Shown here: piece after piece, positions 8,092-16,854 of the stretch
Layout of the letters: every line of letters starts with the position of its first letter
Position numbering within the stretch: the stretch's first letter is position 1
Source: DASZBX01 sp035943635
GTDB lineage: Bacteria; Actinomycetota; Actinomycetes; Streptomycetales; Catenulisporaceae
Direction: 5' to 3'
Length of the DNA: 64,000 nucleotides
Assembly (NCBI GenBank): GCA_035943635.1
Contig: DASZBX010000137.1
Coordinates: 1 to 64,000, forward strand
The notes under the pieces: model-generated
Told to the model about the DNA's origin: nothing
Databases searched by the model: none
Seen by the model: only the letters and a program-made list of their open reading frames with translations
Translations under genes and position numbers: made by a program

Positions 8092-9294
8092 GTGGCATCG
8101 CGAGTGTGGAATGAACCGGGAACGATCACGGTCGACTCGTTGCGCGAAGGCGGAGGGCTCAAGTGGGCGATGGCCGGCCCGGACGGGCTGGCGGCGGGTG
8201 TGGCCGAGACGGACTTCGGGACCGCTCCCGTCGTCCAGGAGGCCCTGCACGACGCGGTCAGCCGAAGCAGGGTCGGTTATCTGGCGCCTCATTCGGCGGC
8301 GCAGCTGGCCGAGGCGTGCGCCGCCTGGCAGCACGAGCGGTATGGATGGGATCTGTCGCCCGAGGACGTGCGGCCGCTGCCGGACGTCATCCGCGCCCTG
8401 CACATCGCGATCGAGTGCTTCTCCCGACCCGGCTCCGCGGTCATCGTGCCGGTGCCCGCGTACACGCCCTTCCTCGTCGTCCCCCGGCTGCTCGGCCGAC
8501 GCGTCATCGAGGTCGAGATGGTCGAGTCCGGGGGGCGCTACGGCTACGACCTGGACGCCCTGGACCGTGCCTTCGCGGCGGGCGGGAACCTGCTCGTCCT
8601 GTGCAATCCGCACAACCCCCTCGGCGCGGTCGCGGCGCCCGGCGAACTCCTGGCCGTCGCAGAGGTCGTCGAACGCCGGCGCGGCCGGGTGTTCAGCGAC
8701 GAGGTGCACGCGCCCCTGGCCTATCCCGGCCGCCGCCATGTCCCGTACGCGGCCACCTGTGACGCCGCGGCGGGCCACACGATCACGGCCACCTCGACGT
8801 CGAAGGCGTGGAACGTGGCCGGCTTGAAATGCGCCCAACTGCTGACCAGCAACGATGCCGACCGCAAGCGGTGGGGCGAACTCGGCCGGCTGCACACCGA
8901 CGGCACCGCCACCCTGGGCGTCCTGGCTGCCACGGCCGCCTACCGGGCCGGCGGACCGTGGCTGGACACGGTGCTGGCCCAACTCGACCGGAATCGTCAC
9001 CTGCTGGCCGAGCTGCTCGGCTCGCATTTGCCGGCGGCCCGCTACACCCCGCCCGAAGGCACCTATCTCGGCTGGATCGACCTGCGCGGCCATCCGCACG
9101 GTCCGGAACTGGCCGGCCGCGCGCAGGTGACCGTGATGGACGGCGCCGAGTTCGGACCGGCCGGCGCGGGTTTCCTCCGGCTCAACTTCGCCACGACCCC
9201 GGCGATCCTCGAGCAGATCGTCCGGCGGCTGGCCCACGCCGCCGCGGCGGCGCGGGCGGACCGGCCGGCGGCACCCCTGAAATCAGCCCACTGA
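8092..9294 (+). CDS. PLP-dependent aminotransferase class I/II, MalY/PatB type
   Basis: About 400 residues with the fold-type I pattern of MalY/PatB C-S lyases and aminotransferases. The N-terminus has LKWAMAGPDGLAAGVAETDF. Other motifs are NPHNPLG, VFSDEVHAPLAYPG and the PLP lysine K238 in TSTSKAWNVAGLK. It may cleave a cystathionine-like thioether or modify an amino acid building block. GTG 8092 directly abuts the previous stop. GTG 8104 is an alternative with AGGTGG about 8 bp upstream and could be the real start. Its position between a tailoring gene and an exporter supports a biosynthetic role. Confidence 0.8.
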   Translation: MASRVWNEPGTITVDSLREGGGLKWAMAGPDGLAAGVAETDFGTAPVVQEALHDAVSRSRVGYLAPHSAAQLAEACAAWQHERYGWDLSPEDVRPLPDVIRALHIAIECFSRPGSAVIVPVPAYTPFLVVPRLLGRRVIEVEMVESGGRYGYDLDALDRAFAAGGNLLVLCNPHNPLGAVAAPGELLAVAEVVERRRGRVFSDEVHAPLAYPGRRHVPYAATCDAAAGHTITATSTSKAWNVAGLKCAQLLTSNDADRKRWGELGRLHTDGTATLGVLAATAAYRAGGPWLDTVLAQLDRNRHLLAELLGSHLPAARYTPPEGTYLGWIDLRGHPHGPELAGRAQVTVMDGAEFGPAGAGFLRLNFATTPAILEQIVRRLAHAAAAARADRPAAPLKSAH

Positions 9295-9305
9295 GAACAA
9301 TCGAC

Positions 9306-9327
9306 CGCGGCCGCCCGGGCGGCCGCG
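9306..9327. promoter_or_regulatory. Perfect 22-bp GC palindrome (hairpin) between PLP gene and exporter
   Basis: A perfect 22-bp inverted repeat centred on CCCGGG begins 12 bp after the PLP gene stop and 20 bp before the 16-codon ORF. Without a T-run it may act as an attenuator, an RNA-stabilising hairpin or a weak terminator separating expression of the exporter from the enzymes. Confidence 0.45.
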
Positions 9328-9346
9328 CACCCCTGGAGGCCAAGCC

Positions 9347-9397
9347 ATGACCAGCGCCGTATCGCCCGGGCCGACGAGGATCGCGGGCGCGTCATGA
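9347..9397 (+). CDS. 16-residue ORF translationally coupled to the MFS gene
   Basis: The ORF reads MTSAVSPGPTRIAGAS and ends in TGA at 9395-9397, overlapping the ATG of the MFS gene at 9394. It has the best ribosome site of the junction (GGAGG about 8 bp upstream), while the MFS start has only GAGG about 13 bp away. The likely job is a leader cistron that delivers ribosomes to the MFS gene. A precursor-peptide role in the PGM1-like pathway is a weaker alternative. Confidence 0.45.
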   Translation: MTSAVSPGPTRIAGAS

Positions 9398-10659
9398 CCG
9401 TGGACGCGCAGGAACGCGAACAGCAGGCCGGCGACCCGCCCCGCCACCGGGACGGCTTCCGTCTGCTGTTCGCCGCCGACGCGGTCAGCCGCACGGGAAG
9501 CCAGGTCACCCTCGTCGCCCTGCCGCTGGCCGCGGTGCTCGTGCTGCACGCCTCGGCCCAGCAGGTGGGATTCCTGGTGGCGGCGGGCACGGTCGCCTTC
9601 CTCGTCGTCGCGCTGCCGGCCGGGGTCTGGGTGGACCGGCTGCGGCGGCGGCCGGTGATGGTGGCCGCCGACCTGATCCGGGCGCTGGCGCTCGTGTCGG
9701 TGCCGGTCACCGCGGCGTTCGGGGCGCTCGGCCTGACCCAGTTGTACGCGGTCGCCCTGGTGACCGGTTTCGGCAACGTGTTCTTCGACGTGGCGCAGCA
9801 GAGCTACGTCGCACACCTGCTGGGCAAGGACCGCCTGCTCGCCGGGTTCAGCAAACTGGAGGTGGTGGCGAACGGGAGCCTGCTGGCCGGGCCGTCCATC
9901 GGGGGCGTGCTGGTCCAACTGGTCACCGCCCCGGGCGCGATGGCGGTGGACGCGGCCAGCTACCTGGTCTCGGCCGGGCTGCTCGGCCGGATCCAGCCGC
10001 GCGAACCGCAGGTGCGGCAGGCCGGCGAGCGGCGCCTGTTGCGGCGGGAGATCACCGACGGACTGCGTTACGTCACCGGTCATCCGATTCTCCGGCTCAT
10101 CGCCCTCAACGGGATGATCGCCCTGTTGTTCGAGTACGCGCTGCTCACCGTCCAGCCGCTGCTGCTGGTGCGCGCGCTCGGGCTGCGGCCTGCGGTCTAC
10201 GGCCTGGTGACCGGGGCCGTCGCGATCGGCGGGGTGGTCGGGAGCGTGTTCGTCAACCGCGTCATCTCCAAGCTCGGGATCGCCCGCACGCTGTGGCTGC
10301 CCCTGGTCGTGACGCTCCCGCTGGTCCTGGTCATGCCGCTGGTGGGCCGTGGCTGGCAGTTGATGCTCTACCCGCTCGGATACACCGCCTACATGGTCGG
10401 CAACTGCTTCCAGAACGTCGCGCAGGTCACCTACCGCCAGGCCGTCTGCCCGCCCGAGCTGCGCGGGCGGATGAACTCCACCATGCGGTTCCTGATGTGG
10501 GGCATGATGCCGGTGGGCGGGCTGCTCGGAGGTTTCCTGGTCCGGTTCCTCGGGGACCGGGGCGCGCTCTGGGTGTGCGTCGTCGGGATGCTGGCCAGCG
10601 TCCTGCCCATGCTCGCCGGACCGATCCTGCGACTGCCTGCGGACGCCGGTATCGACTAG
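9394..10659 (+). CDS. MFS transporter (MFS_3 / enterobactin-exporter-like)
   Basis: This 421-residue protein has about 12 hydrophobic segments. Its opening is typical of the MFS_3 group (FRLLFAADAVSRTGSQVTLVALPL), and a charged loop after the second helix (GVWVDRLRRRPVM) corresponds to motif A. Members export small peptides, siderophores and macrolides. It closes the plus-strand arm of the ligase locus and overlaps a 16-codon ORF by 4 bp (ATGA). I infer export of the locus product and self-protection. The product has not been identified. Confidence 0.85.
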   Translation: MTVDAQEREQQAGDPPRHRDGFRLLFAADAVSRTGSQVTLVALPLAAVLVLHASAQQVGFLVAAGTVAFLVVALPAGVWVDRLRRRPVMVAADLIRALALVSVPVTAAFGALGLTQLYAVALVTGFGNVFFDVAQQSYVAHLLGKDRLLAGFSKLEVVANGSLLAGPSIGGVLVQLVTAPGAMAVDAASYLVSAGLLGRIQPREPQVRQAGERRLLRREITDGLRYVTGHPILRLIALNGMIALLFEYALLTVQPLLLVRALGLRPAVYGLVTGAVAIGGVVGSVFVNRVISKLGIARTLWLPLVVTLPLVLVMPLVGRGWQLMLYPLGYTAYMVGNCFQNVAQVTYRQAVCPPELRGRMNSTMRFLMWGMMPVGGLLGGFLVRFLGDRGALWVCVVGMLASVLPMLAGPILRLPADAGID

Positions 10660-10752
10660 CCGCGGCGAGGCGAGGCATTGTCCCCGGCCCGGTATGGCAG
10701 TATCCTGACGATCGTCGTCGCGCGTTCCGCCACTTCCGGGGCGGAGGCAGCC

Positions 10753-10854
10753 TTGATCCGTCGTCTCACCGTCGCCGCACTTCTCGGGGGCGCCATCGTC
10801 GCGCTGCCGGCTGATTCGCCCCGTATCGTCGATCTCCGGCTTGCCGCCGGGTGA
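10753..10854 (+). CDS. Possible 33-residue secreted peptide or gene remnant
   Basis: A TTG start with GGAGG 5 bp upstream opens 33 codons. The N-terminus is signal-like (IRRLTVAALLGGAIVALPA), with a short tail after ALPA. It could be a tiny secreted peptide or the surviving 5' end of a lost secreted protein. Nothing recognisable follows in frame. Confidence 0.25.
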   Translation: MIRRLTVAALLGGAIVALPADSPRIVDLRLAAG

Positions 10855-11231
10855 CGTGATCGCCCATGTGGATCAATCGTATCGACGGGTGCGTGCTCTC
10901 CGGCGCGCTCCACTCGGCGGTCACGCGTTCCGTAGCGGAATCCGGACCCGGCCGGGCCCGGCGGACACCCGCAGCCGCCGCAATCGCGGATGATCTGGAA
11001 GACACGTTCTGGTCAGGATGCCAATGTGGCGTCACCCGTGAACTCCGCAGGCGGCGCGCGTTCTCCCCGTGTCTCAGGGTATTGAGCGTATGGCGCTGAT
11101 CCCGGCGCCCGGCGAAAAAAGAGTTCCCGATTGTGTATCAGATTCCCTTCCCCATGCCTCTCTCCACTGGCGGTGGCGGTCAGCCCCCGTCGCTGACACG
11201 ACCGGCGCTGCCGGTTCAGGAAGGAATTCAC
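10855..11231. other. Intergenic region before the S53 peptidase gene
   Basis: I see no gene in these 377 bp. The last 130 bp (around 11100-11230) should carry the peptidase promoter. The ribosome site AAGGAA is at 11221. Confidence 0.4.
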
Positions 11232-13343
11232 GTGCACCGGGTAACACTCCGAAGGTTCACGGCGTTGGCCGCGACCATCGCCCTGGGCGGCGCACTGTCG
11301 GTCGGCTCCGGGTCCGCGGCCACGGCCGCGACACCCGCCTCGACCGCGGTCGGGTCGGCGTCTGCGAATCTGATCTCTGCCGAGGCGGCCGGTTCGGCGC
11401 ACGCGTCGCAGCCCGTGCTGTCGGCGGCGAACAGCGCCGCCACCCGCGCCTGTTCGTCCGTGACCGTGGCCGGCCATGAGTCCTGTTTCGCCTTGAAGCG
11501 CACCGGGGTCCACGCCCCGGCCACCGCCGCGACCGGGTCCGCGTCCTCGGCGGTCACCCCGAACGCGATCCCGGCCGGCGTCGGCTACGGTCCGGCCCAG
11601 CTGCAGTCCGCCTACGCGCTGACGGCGGCCTCCGCCGCGAACGGCGCCGGGCGCACCATCGCGGTCGTCGACGCCTTCGACTACCCGACCGCCGCCGCCG
11701 ACCTGGCCGCGTACCGCTCGGCCGCCGGCCTGCCGGTGGCGAGCTTCACCAAGGTCAACCAGAACGGTGCGACCTCGCCGCTGCCCGCGGCCGCCTCGGC
11801 CAGCGACGACTGGACCGTGGAAGCCGCACTCGACCTGGACATGGCCTCGGCGATCTGCCCGCTGTGCAAGCTCGTGCTGGTCGAGGCGACGGATGACTCC
11901 GGCACCGGCCTGTACGTCGCGCAGAACGCGGCGGCGAACCTGGCCGGCTACATCTCCAACTCCTGGGGCGGCGGGGAGACCGCCTCGGAGACCTCGATGG
12001 ACTCGGCCTACTTCACCCACGCCTCCGGCATCGTCACCACGGTGTCCGCCGGCGACGCCGACTACGGCGTGAGCTACCCGGCGACCTCGCCGAAGGTCGT
12101 GTCGGTCGGCGGCACCGCGCTGAGCACCGCGTCCACCTCGCGCGGCTGGACCGAGTCGGTCTGGAACACCGCGACCGGGTCGGAGGGCACCGGCTCGGGC
12201 TGCTCGACCGTGGAGGCGCAGCCGTCCTGGCAGAGCGTCCTGGGGCTGCCCGCGGGCTGCTCCAAGCGGATCGACAACGACGTCGCCGCGGACGCGGACC
12301 CGAACACCGGCGTCGCGGTCTACGACACCTCCAACAATGACGGCGGCTGGAACGAGGTCGGCGGCACCAGCGCGTCGTCCCCGATGGTCGCGGCCATGTA
12401 CGCCCTCGCGGGCAACGCCGGCGCCAACCCGGCGCAGGACGTCTACCAGCACACCGCGAACTTCTTCGACGTCACCTCCGGCAACAACGGCAGCTGCTCC
12501 CCGGCCTACCTGTGCACCGCGGAGACCGGCTACGACGGCCCGACCGGCTGGGGAACGCCGAACGGCATAGCGGGCCTGCAGGCCGGCGCAGCCGCCGAGA
12601 CCGTCACCGTGACCAACCCGGGGAGCAAGACCGACGTGATCGGCACCGCGGTGTCGCTGCAGATCGCGGCGTCCGACTCGTCCGGCAAGGCCCTGACCTT
12701 CTCGGCGACCGGCCTGCCGGCCGGCCTGTCGATCAGCGCCAGCGGCCTGATCTCCGGCACGCCGACGACCGTCGGGACCTCCACGACGACCGTCACCGCC
12801 TCCTCCGGCACCGCCAGCGGCTCGGCCTCGTTCACCTTCACCATCACGGCGAAGGGCAGCGGCTGCACCGCGGCCCAGCTGCTGGGCAACCCGGGCTTCG
12901 AAACCGGCACGGCCGCACCCTGGACCACGACCACCGGTGTCATCGACTCCAACGGTGGGGGCGAAACCTCCCACGCGGGCACCTGGTACGCGTGGCTCGA
13001 CGGTTACGGCACCACCCACACCGACACCGTCGCGCAGACGGTGACGATCCCCGCCACCTGCACCACCGCGGCCTTCTCCTTCTACCTGCACGTGGACACG
13101 GCCGAGACCACCACGACCACCCAGTTCGACAAGCTGACGGTGCAGGTCGTCAACTCCGCCGGCACCGTGCTGGCCACGCTGGCGACGTTCTCGAACCTCA
13201 ACCACGTCACCGGGTACGTCCAGCACTCCTACAGCCTGGCGCCCTACATCGGGCAGACGGTCTCGCTGAAGTTCACCGGCACCGAGGACTCCTCGCTGCA
13301 GACGTCCTTCGTGCTCGACGACAATGCACTGAACGTCAGCTGA
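11232..13343 (+). CDS. Secreted S53 (sedolisin/kumamolisin-like) serine-carboxyl peptidase with Ig-like and C-terminal beta domains
   Basis: This 703-residue protein starts with a signal peptide (about 1-35). The S53 catalytic domain spans about 110-450: catalytic E197 and D201 in DDWTVEAALDLDMA, the oxyanion Asp in VSAGDADYG, and nucleophile S380 in GGTSASSPM. A putative Ig (He_PIG) domain with LPAGLSISASGLISGTP covers about 455-545. A C-terminal jelly-roll-like domain (about 550-703, NPGFETG opening) may bind substrate or cell wall. GTG 11232 has AAGGAA upstream. No clear activation propeptide of usual size is visible. It is predicted to be an extracellular acid-active protease. Confidence 0.9.
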   Translation: MHRVTLRRFTALAATIALGGALSVGSGSAATAATPASTAVGSASANLISAEAAGSAHASQPVLSAANSAATRACSSVTVAGHESCFALKRTGVHAPATAATGSASSAVTPNAIPAGVGYGPAQLQSAYALTAASAANGAGRTIAVVDAFDYPTAAADLAAYRSAAGLPVASFTKVNQNGATSPLPAAASASDDWTVEAALDLDMASAICPLCKLVLVEATDDSGTGLYVAQNAAANLAGYISNSWGGGETASETSMDSAYFTHASGIVTTVSAGDADYGVSYPATSPKVVSVGGTALSTASTSRGWTESVWNTATGSEGTGSGCSTVEAQPSWQSVLGLPAGCSKRIDNDVAADADPNTGVAVYDTSNNDGGWNEVGGTSASSPMVAAMYALAGNAGANPAQDVYQHTANFFDVTSGNNGSCSPAYLCTAETGYDGPTGWGTPNGIAGLQAGAAAETVTVTNPGSKTDVIGTAVSLQIAASDSSGKALTFSATGLPAGLSISASGLISGTPTTVGTSTTTVTASSGTASGSASFTFTITAKGSGCTAAQLLGNPGFETGTAAPWTTTTGVIDSNGGGETSHAGTWYAWLDGYGTTHTDTVAQTVTIPATCTTAAFSFYLHVDTAETTTTTQFDKLTVQVVNSAGTVLATLATFSNLNHVTGYVQHSYSLAPYIGQTVSLKFTGTEDSSLQTSFVLDDNALNVS

Positions 13344-13418
13344 ACTGCCGAATTGCCGAACCGCCGAACCGGGAACCGAACTGGCAGCTGAACAGTGAGC
13401 TGACATGCAGGTGACCTG

Positions 13419-13462
13419 ACTGTGGGCCAGACCTTGGGAAATGCCAGGGGCTGGCCCGCAGT
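13419..13462. terminator. Hairpin downstream of S53 peptidase
   Basis: Arms 13419-13430 and 13451-13462 pair over 12 bp with one mismatch and a 20-nt loop, 76 bp after the peptidase stop. This is a plausible factor-independent terminator without a T-run. Confidence 0.5.
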
Positions 13463-13548
13463 GCTGCCACCTGACACGGCTTAGGTCCACCGGACAGGTG
13501 GGTGCTAGCACTCCAGACGAGTGGTCAGTGCCCTGCCAGTCTGTGGCT

Positions 13549-14076
13549 ATGACTTCCACGACGACAGAAACCCCGGCCCGCTTCGCATCCACTGCGCGGC
13601 TCAGCGTGCCGCGCGCAGTCGTATGGTTCGTGATCGCGTATGTCGCCGTCACCATCCTCGGCGCCGCACTGTCCTTCGCGATCGGCGCAGTGATTCACAA
13701 CCCTGACACGGCGGACCTCACGCTCAACCGGGCGTACATCATGGCAGAGCGCTTCTATCCACTGATCAACCTCGTGGTCTGGACCGTCTGCGCGCGGTTC
13801 TACTTCCGTCCGCGCAGCCGCGGCGGCACGGAGACGGCCCGCGTCGCCCCCGACCGGCGTCTCGCGCTGCGGCTCTCCACGTTCTGGATCTGCCTCGCCC
13901 TGCCGGTGGACTTCGTCGGCTTCGTCGTGATCAAGAACCCGTTGTCGTTGACCCCGGACCAGTTCTACGTCGGCCAGTTCCCCTGGATCTATCTGATCTA
14001 CCTGGCCGTCTTCGCCGGGCCGCTGTGCGCGGTCGCCGTCCGGCGCGGCGGAAACCCCACAGGGCGGCAGCGCTGA
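13549..14076 (+). CDS. Small membrane protein of unknown function
   Basis: This 175-residue protein has four likely transmembrane segments, near residues 24-46, 63-82, 105-127 and 143-162 (VVWFVIAYVAVTILGAALSF, IYLIYLAVFAGPLCAVAV). I do not recognise the family. ATG 13549 lacks a clear ribosome site, and an in-frame GTG lies two codons upstream. It stands alone, ending before a strong terminator at 14121. Low resemblance to its neighbours gives no functional clue. Confidence 0.7.
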   Translation: MTSTTTETPARFASTARLSVPRAVVWFVIAYVAVTILGAALSFAIGAVIHNPDTADLTLNRAYIMAERFYPLINLVVWTVCARFYFRPRSRGGTETARVAPDRRLALRLSTFWICLALPVDFVGFVVIKNPLSLTPDQFYVGQFPWIYLIYLAVFAGPLCAVAVRRGGNPTGRQR

Positions 14077-14120
14077 TCGCTGCGAAGACCAGAACCCAGC
14101 CACACCCGCCAGGCACCCGG

Positions 14121-14155
14121 CCCGGCGAACGCGACCCCGTGTCGCGTTCGCCGGG
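14121..14155. terminator. Strong hairpin terminator before the van locus
   Basis: A perfect 15-bp stem (14121-14135 with 14141-14155) and a 5-nt loop sit 44 bp after the membrane-protein stop. It insulates the vanH promoter from upstream transcription. Confidence 0.75.
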
Positions 14156-14180
14156 CTTCGCCTCATGTCACAAGCGCGGC

Positions 14181-14218
14181 GGCATATCGTCAGCGTATTG
14201 AAAAGCACATACGCGCTG
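14181..14218 (+). promoter_or_regulatory. Putative VanR box / promoter of vanHAX
   Basis: This 38-bp element contains GTCAGCGTATTGAAAA and CATACGCGCTG. It matches the minus-strand element at 17860-17897 at 33 of 38 positions. It ends exactly 29 bp before the vanH ATG, the same spacing as the second copy has to the carboxypeptidase ATG. It is probably the VanR-activated promoter. The direct-repeat-like halves (ATCGTC, GCGTATTG) fit an OmpR-family dimer. Confidence 0.7.
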
Positions 14219-14246
14219 AGAACACCCCGCAGACTTGGCTGGGGGC

Positions 14247-15221
14247 ATGAGCCAAGTGGGAATCACCGTCTACGGTTGCGGGGACGACGAAGCGGCCGTG
14301 TTCCGCGACATCGCGCCGCGCTTCGGGGTCGCGCCGGCCATCACGACCGCGGCGGTGTCCGAGACGAACGTCGAGTTCGCGGCCGGGCACCGGTGCATCA
14401 GCGTCGGCCACAAGACGCAGGTCGCGGACCCCACTCTTCTGGCGCTGAGCAAAGCCGGTGTCGCGTATATCTCTACGCGAAGCATCGGCTACGACCACAT
14501 CAATGTGCAATACGCACAAAGCCTCGGCATCACGGTGGGAAACGTCGCTTATTCACCGGATAGTGTGGCCGATTACACGCTGATGTTGATGCTGATGGCG
14601 ATTCGACATGCGAAATCCGTCATTCAGCGCTCCGAAATCCACGATTACCGGTTGAATGGTATCCGCGGGAAAGAGCTGCGCGACCTGACCGTCGGTGTCA
14701 TCGGAACGGGACGCATCGGCAAAGCGGTCATAAACAGGCTCCACGGATTCGGCTGCCGGATTTTGGCTTACGACAACCATCCGAAAAGCTCTGTCCGCTG
14801 CGTCCCGCTTGATGAGCTGCTGCAACAGAGCGACATAGTTACGCTGCACACGCCCCTGAACGTGGGCACCCACCACCTCCTGAACCGACAGCGGATCGGT
14901 CAGATGAAGCATGGCGCGTTCGTCGTCAATACCGGCCGCGGCGCACTGCTCGACACCGAAGCCCTCCTTTCTTCTCTGGAAAAAGGCAACCTGGGCGGTG
15001 CGGCGCTGGACGTTCTCGAAGGCGAAGAAGGCATATTCTACGCCGACTGCAGAGAAGTCCCGATAGATAACAAGGTGCTATTGCGGCTACAACGACTGCC
15101 CCATGTTCTCATCACTCCGCACATCGCCTATGACACCGACCACGCCCTGACCGACATCGTCGAAAACACCATCGTCAACTGTCTCGCCTTCGAAAGGGAG
15201 AATGCACTATGGACAAACTGA
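14247..15221 (+). CDS. vanH: VanH, D-lactate dehydrogenase (pyruvate to D-lactate)
   Basis: This 324-residue D-2-hydroxyacid dehydrogenase reduces pyruvate to D-lactate for D-Ala-D-Lac synthesis. The NAD-binding GxGxxG is in TVGVIGTGRIGKAV (about 150-163). The catalytic Arg lies in GAFVVNTGRGALLD, and the Glu and His lie further on in the catalytic domain, the latter in HVLITPHIAYDTD. ATG 14247 is chosen over TTG 14235 by comparison with VanH N-termini (GITVYGC). It is the first gene of vanHAX and overlaps vanA by 13 bp. Its base composition is visibly less GC-rich than that of flanking genes, consistent with an acquired cassette. Confidence 0.95.
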   Translation: MSQVGITVYGCGDDEAAVFRDIAPRFGVAPAITTAAVSETNVEFAAGHRCISVGHKTQVADPTLLALSKAGVAYISTRSIGYDHINVQYAQSLGITVGNVAYSPDSVADYTLMLMLMAIRHAKSVIQRSEIHDYRLNGIRGKELRDLTVGVIGTGRIGKAVINRLHGFGCRILAYDNHPKSSVRCVPLDELLQQSDIVTLHTPLNVGTHHLLNRQRIGQMKHGAFVVNTGRGALLDTEALLSSLEKGNLGGAALDVLEGEEGIFYADCREVPIDNKVLLRLQRLPHVLITPHIAYDTDHALTDIVENTIVNCLAFERENALWTN

Positions 15222-16249
15222 AAATCGGGATCGTCTTCGGCGGCTGCTCCGAGGAACATCCGATCTCGGTCAAGTCCGCCCAGGAGATCGCCGAGAACCT
15301 CGAACCCGGCAAATACGAACCCTCCTTCATCGGGATCACGGAGAGCGGAGCCTGGAAACTCTGCCAGGGCCCTGGTCCATACTGGGAATCCGGCGATTGC
15401 CTCCCGGCCGTACTCTCACCGGACCGGAGCGTCCACGGGCTCCTCGTCCTGGACCAGGAACAATACAAACTGATCCGCTTGGACGTGGTGTTCCCCGTCC
15501 TGCACGGCAAGCTCGGCGAGGACGGCGCGATCCAAGGCCTGCTGGAACTCTCCGGCATCCCCTACGTCGGCTGCGGCATCCAGAGTTCGGCGCTGTGCAT
15601 GGACAAATCCCTGACCTACATCGTCGCCGCGAACGCGGGAATCGCCACGCCGACGCATTGGACCGTCGCGCCAGACGAGAAGATCGACCCCGACCAGCTC
15701 ACCTATCCCGTCTTCGTGAAACCGGCCCGATCCGGCTCCTCGTTCGGCGTCAGCAAGGTGTCGCATCCGGAAGACCTCTCGGTCGCGTTGGACACCGCCC
15801 GGGAATACGACTCGAAGGTGCTGATCGAAGCGGCCGTCACCGGCCGCGAGGTGGGCTGCGCGATCCTCGGGAACCGCGCCGACCTGCTGGTCGGCGAGGT
15901 CGACCGGATCGCCCTGTCCGGCGGCTTCTTCCGCATCCACCAGGAACGCGACCCCGAGAGCGGATCCGAGAACTCCACCCCGATCGTCCCCGCCGACATC
16001 CCGGCACAGACGCGTGCACTCGTCCAGGAGACGGCCAAAACCATCTACCGAGCGCTGGGCTGCACGGGAATCGCCCGCGTGGACCTGTTCCTGACCGACA
16101 CCGGCACAGTCGTCCTCAACGAGGTCAACACCATGCCCGGCATGACCTCCTACAGCCGCTACCCCAGAATGATGGCCGCCGCCGGGCTGCCGCTCGCCGA
16201 CGTGATCGACCGGCTCGTGGCACTGGCCCTGGACGGCAGCCGGCGATGA
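15209..16249 (+). CDS. vanA: VanA-type D-alanine--D-lactate ligase
   Basis: This 346-residue ATP-grasp ligase joins D-Ala to D-Lac, giving peptidoglycan precursors with low affinity for vancomycin. The N-terminus has KIGIVFGGCSEEHPIS, followed by MDKSLTYIVAANAG. The omega loop has FRIHQE with H244, the residue that favours D-lactate in VanA. The metal-binding end is VVLNEVNTMPGMTSYSRYP. The ligase therefore belongs to the D-Lac class, not D-Ser. AAAGGGAG precedes the ATG, which lies inside the vanH end; the stop overlaps the vanX start as ATGA. Confidence 0.95.
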   Translation: MDKLKIGIVFGGCSEEHPISVKSAQEIAENLEPGKYEPSFIGITESGAWKLCQGPGPYWESGDCLPAVLSPDRSVHGLLVLDQEQYKLIRLDVVFPVLHGKLGEDGAIQGLLELSGIPYVGCGIQSSALCMDKSLTYIVAANAGIATPTHWTVAPDEKIDPDQLTYPVFVKPARSGSSFGVSKVSHPEDLSVALDTAREYDSKVLIEAAVTGREVGCAILGNRADLLVGEVDRIALSGGFFRIHQERDPESGSENSTPIVPADIPAQTRALVQETAKTIYRALGCTGIARVDLFLTDTGTVVLNEVNTMPGMTSYSRYPRMMAAAGLPLADVIDRLVALALDGSRR

Positions 16250-16854
16250 ACAACGACTTCGTCTTCGTGGACGAATATGTCACCGGAATACGCTGGGACG
16301 CCAAATACGCCACCTGGGACAACTTCACCGGCAAACCGGTGGACGGCTACCAGGCGAACCGGATCGTCGGCACCCGGGCGCTGTGCGCGGCCCTGGACCG
16401 GGCCCAGGACAAGGCCGCCGCCGCCGGCTTCGGTCTGCTGCTCTGGGACGGCTACCGCCCGCAACGCGCCGTAGACTGCTTCCTACGCTGGTCACAGCAA
16501 TCAGACGACGGCCGGACCAAGCCGCGGCACTACCCCAACATCGAACGACCGCAGATGATCGAGCACGGATACGTGGCCGCCAAGTCGGGCCACAGCCGCG
16601 GCGGCACCGTGGACCTGACGCTCTACCACCTGGCCACCGGCGACCTCGCCCCGATGGGCGGCGGCCACGACCTGATGGACCCGCTCTCCCATCACGGCGC
16701 ACCGGGAATCCCCGCGCAGGAGGCCGAGAATCGCCGCATCCTGCGTTCCCTCATGGAGGACTGCGGGTTCGTGCCCTACGACCTCGAATGGTGGCACTAC
16801 ACGCTCAGACACGAACCCCACCCGCACACCTACTTCGACTTCCCGGTCAGTTAA
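16246..16854 (+). CDS. vanX: VanX, D-Ala-D-Ala dipeptidase
   Basis: This 202-residue zinc dipeptidase destroys D-Ala-D-Ala so that only D-Ala-D-Lac enters the wall. All known key residues align at the same numbers as in the classical enzyme: zinc ligands H116 and D123 (SGHSRGGTVDLTL) and H184 (EWWHYTL), catalytic E181, and R71 in GYRPQRA. It is the third gene of vanHAX, with a 4-bp overlap to vanA. Its TAA overlaps the stop of the convergent carboxypeptidase gene. Confidence 0.95.
   Translation: MNNDFVFVDEYVTGIRWDAKYATWDNFTGKPVDGYQANRIVGTRALCAALDRAQDKAAAAGFGLLLWDGYRPQRAVDCFLRWSQQSDDGRTKPRHYPNIERPQMIEHGYVAAKSGHSRGGTVDLTLYHLATGDLAPMGGGHDLMDPLSHHGAPGIPAQEAENRRILRSLMEDCGFVPYDLEWWHYTLRHEPHPHTYFDFPVS

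Noticed and set aside
11013..13655. 880-codon minus-strand frame
   Set aside because: Shadow of the S53 peptidase, whose signal peptide, triad and domain order are clear on the plus strand.
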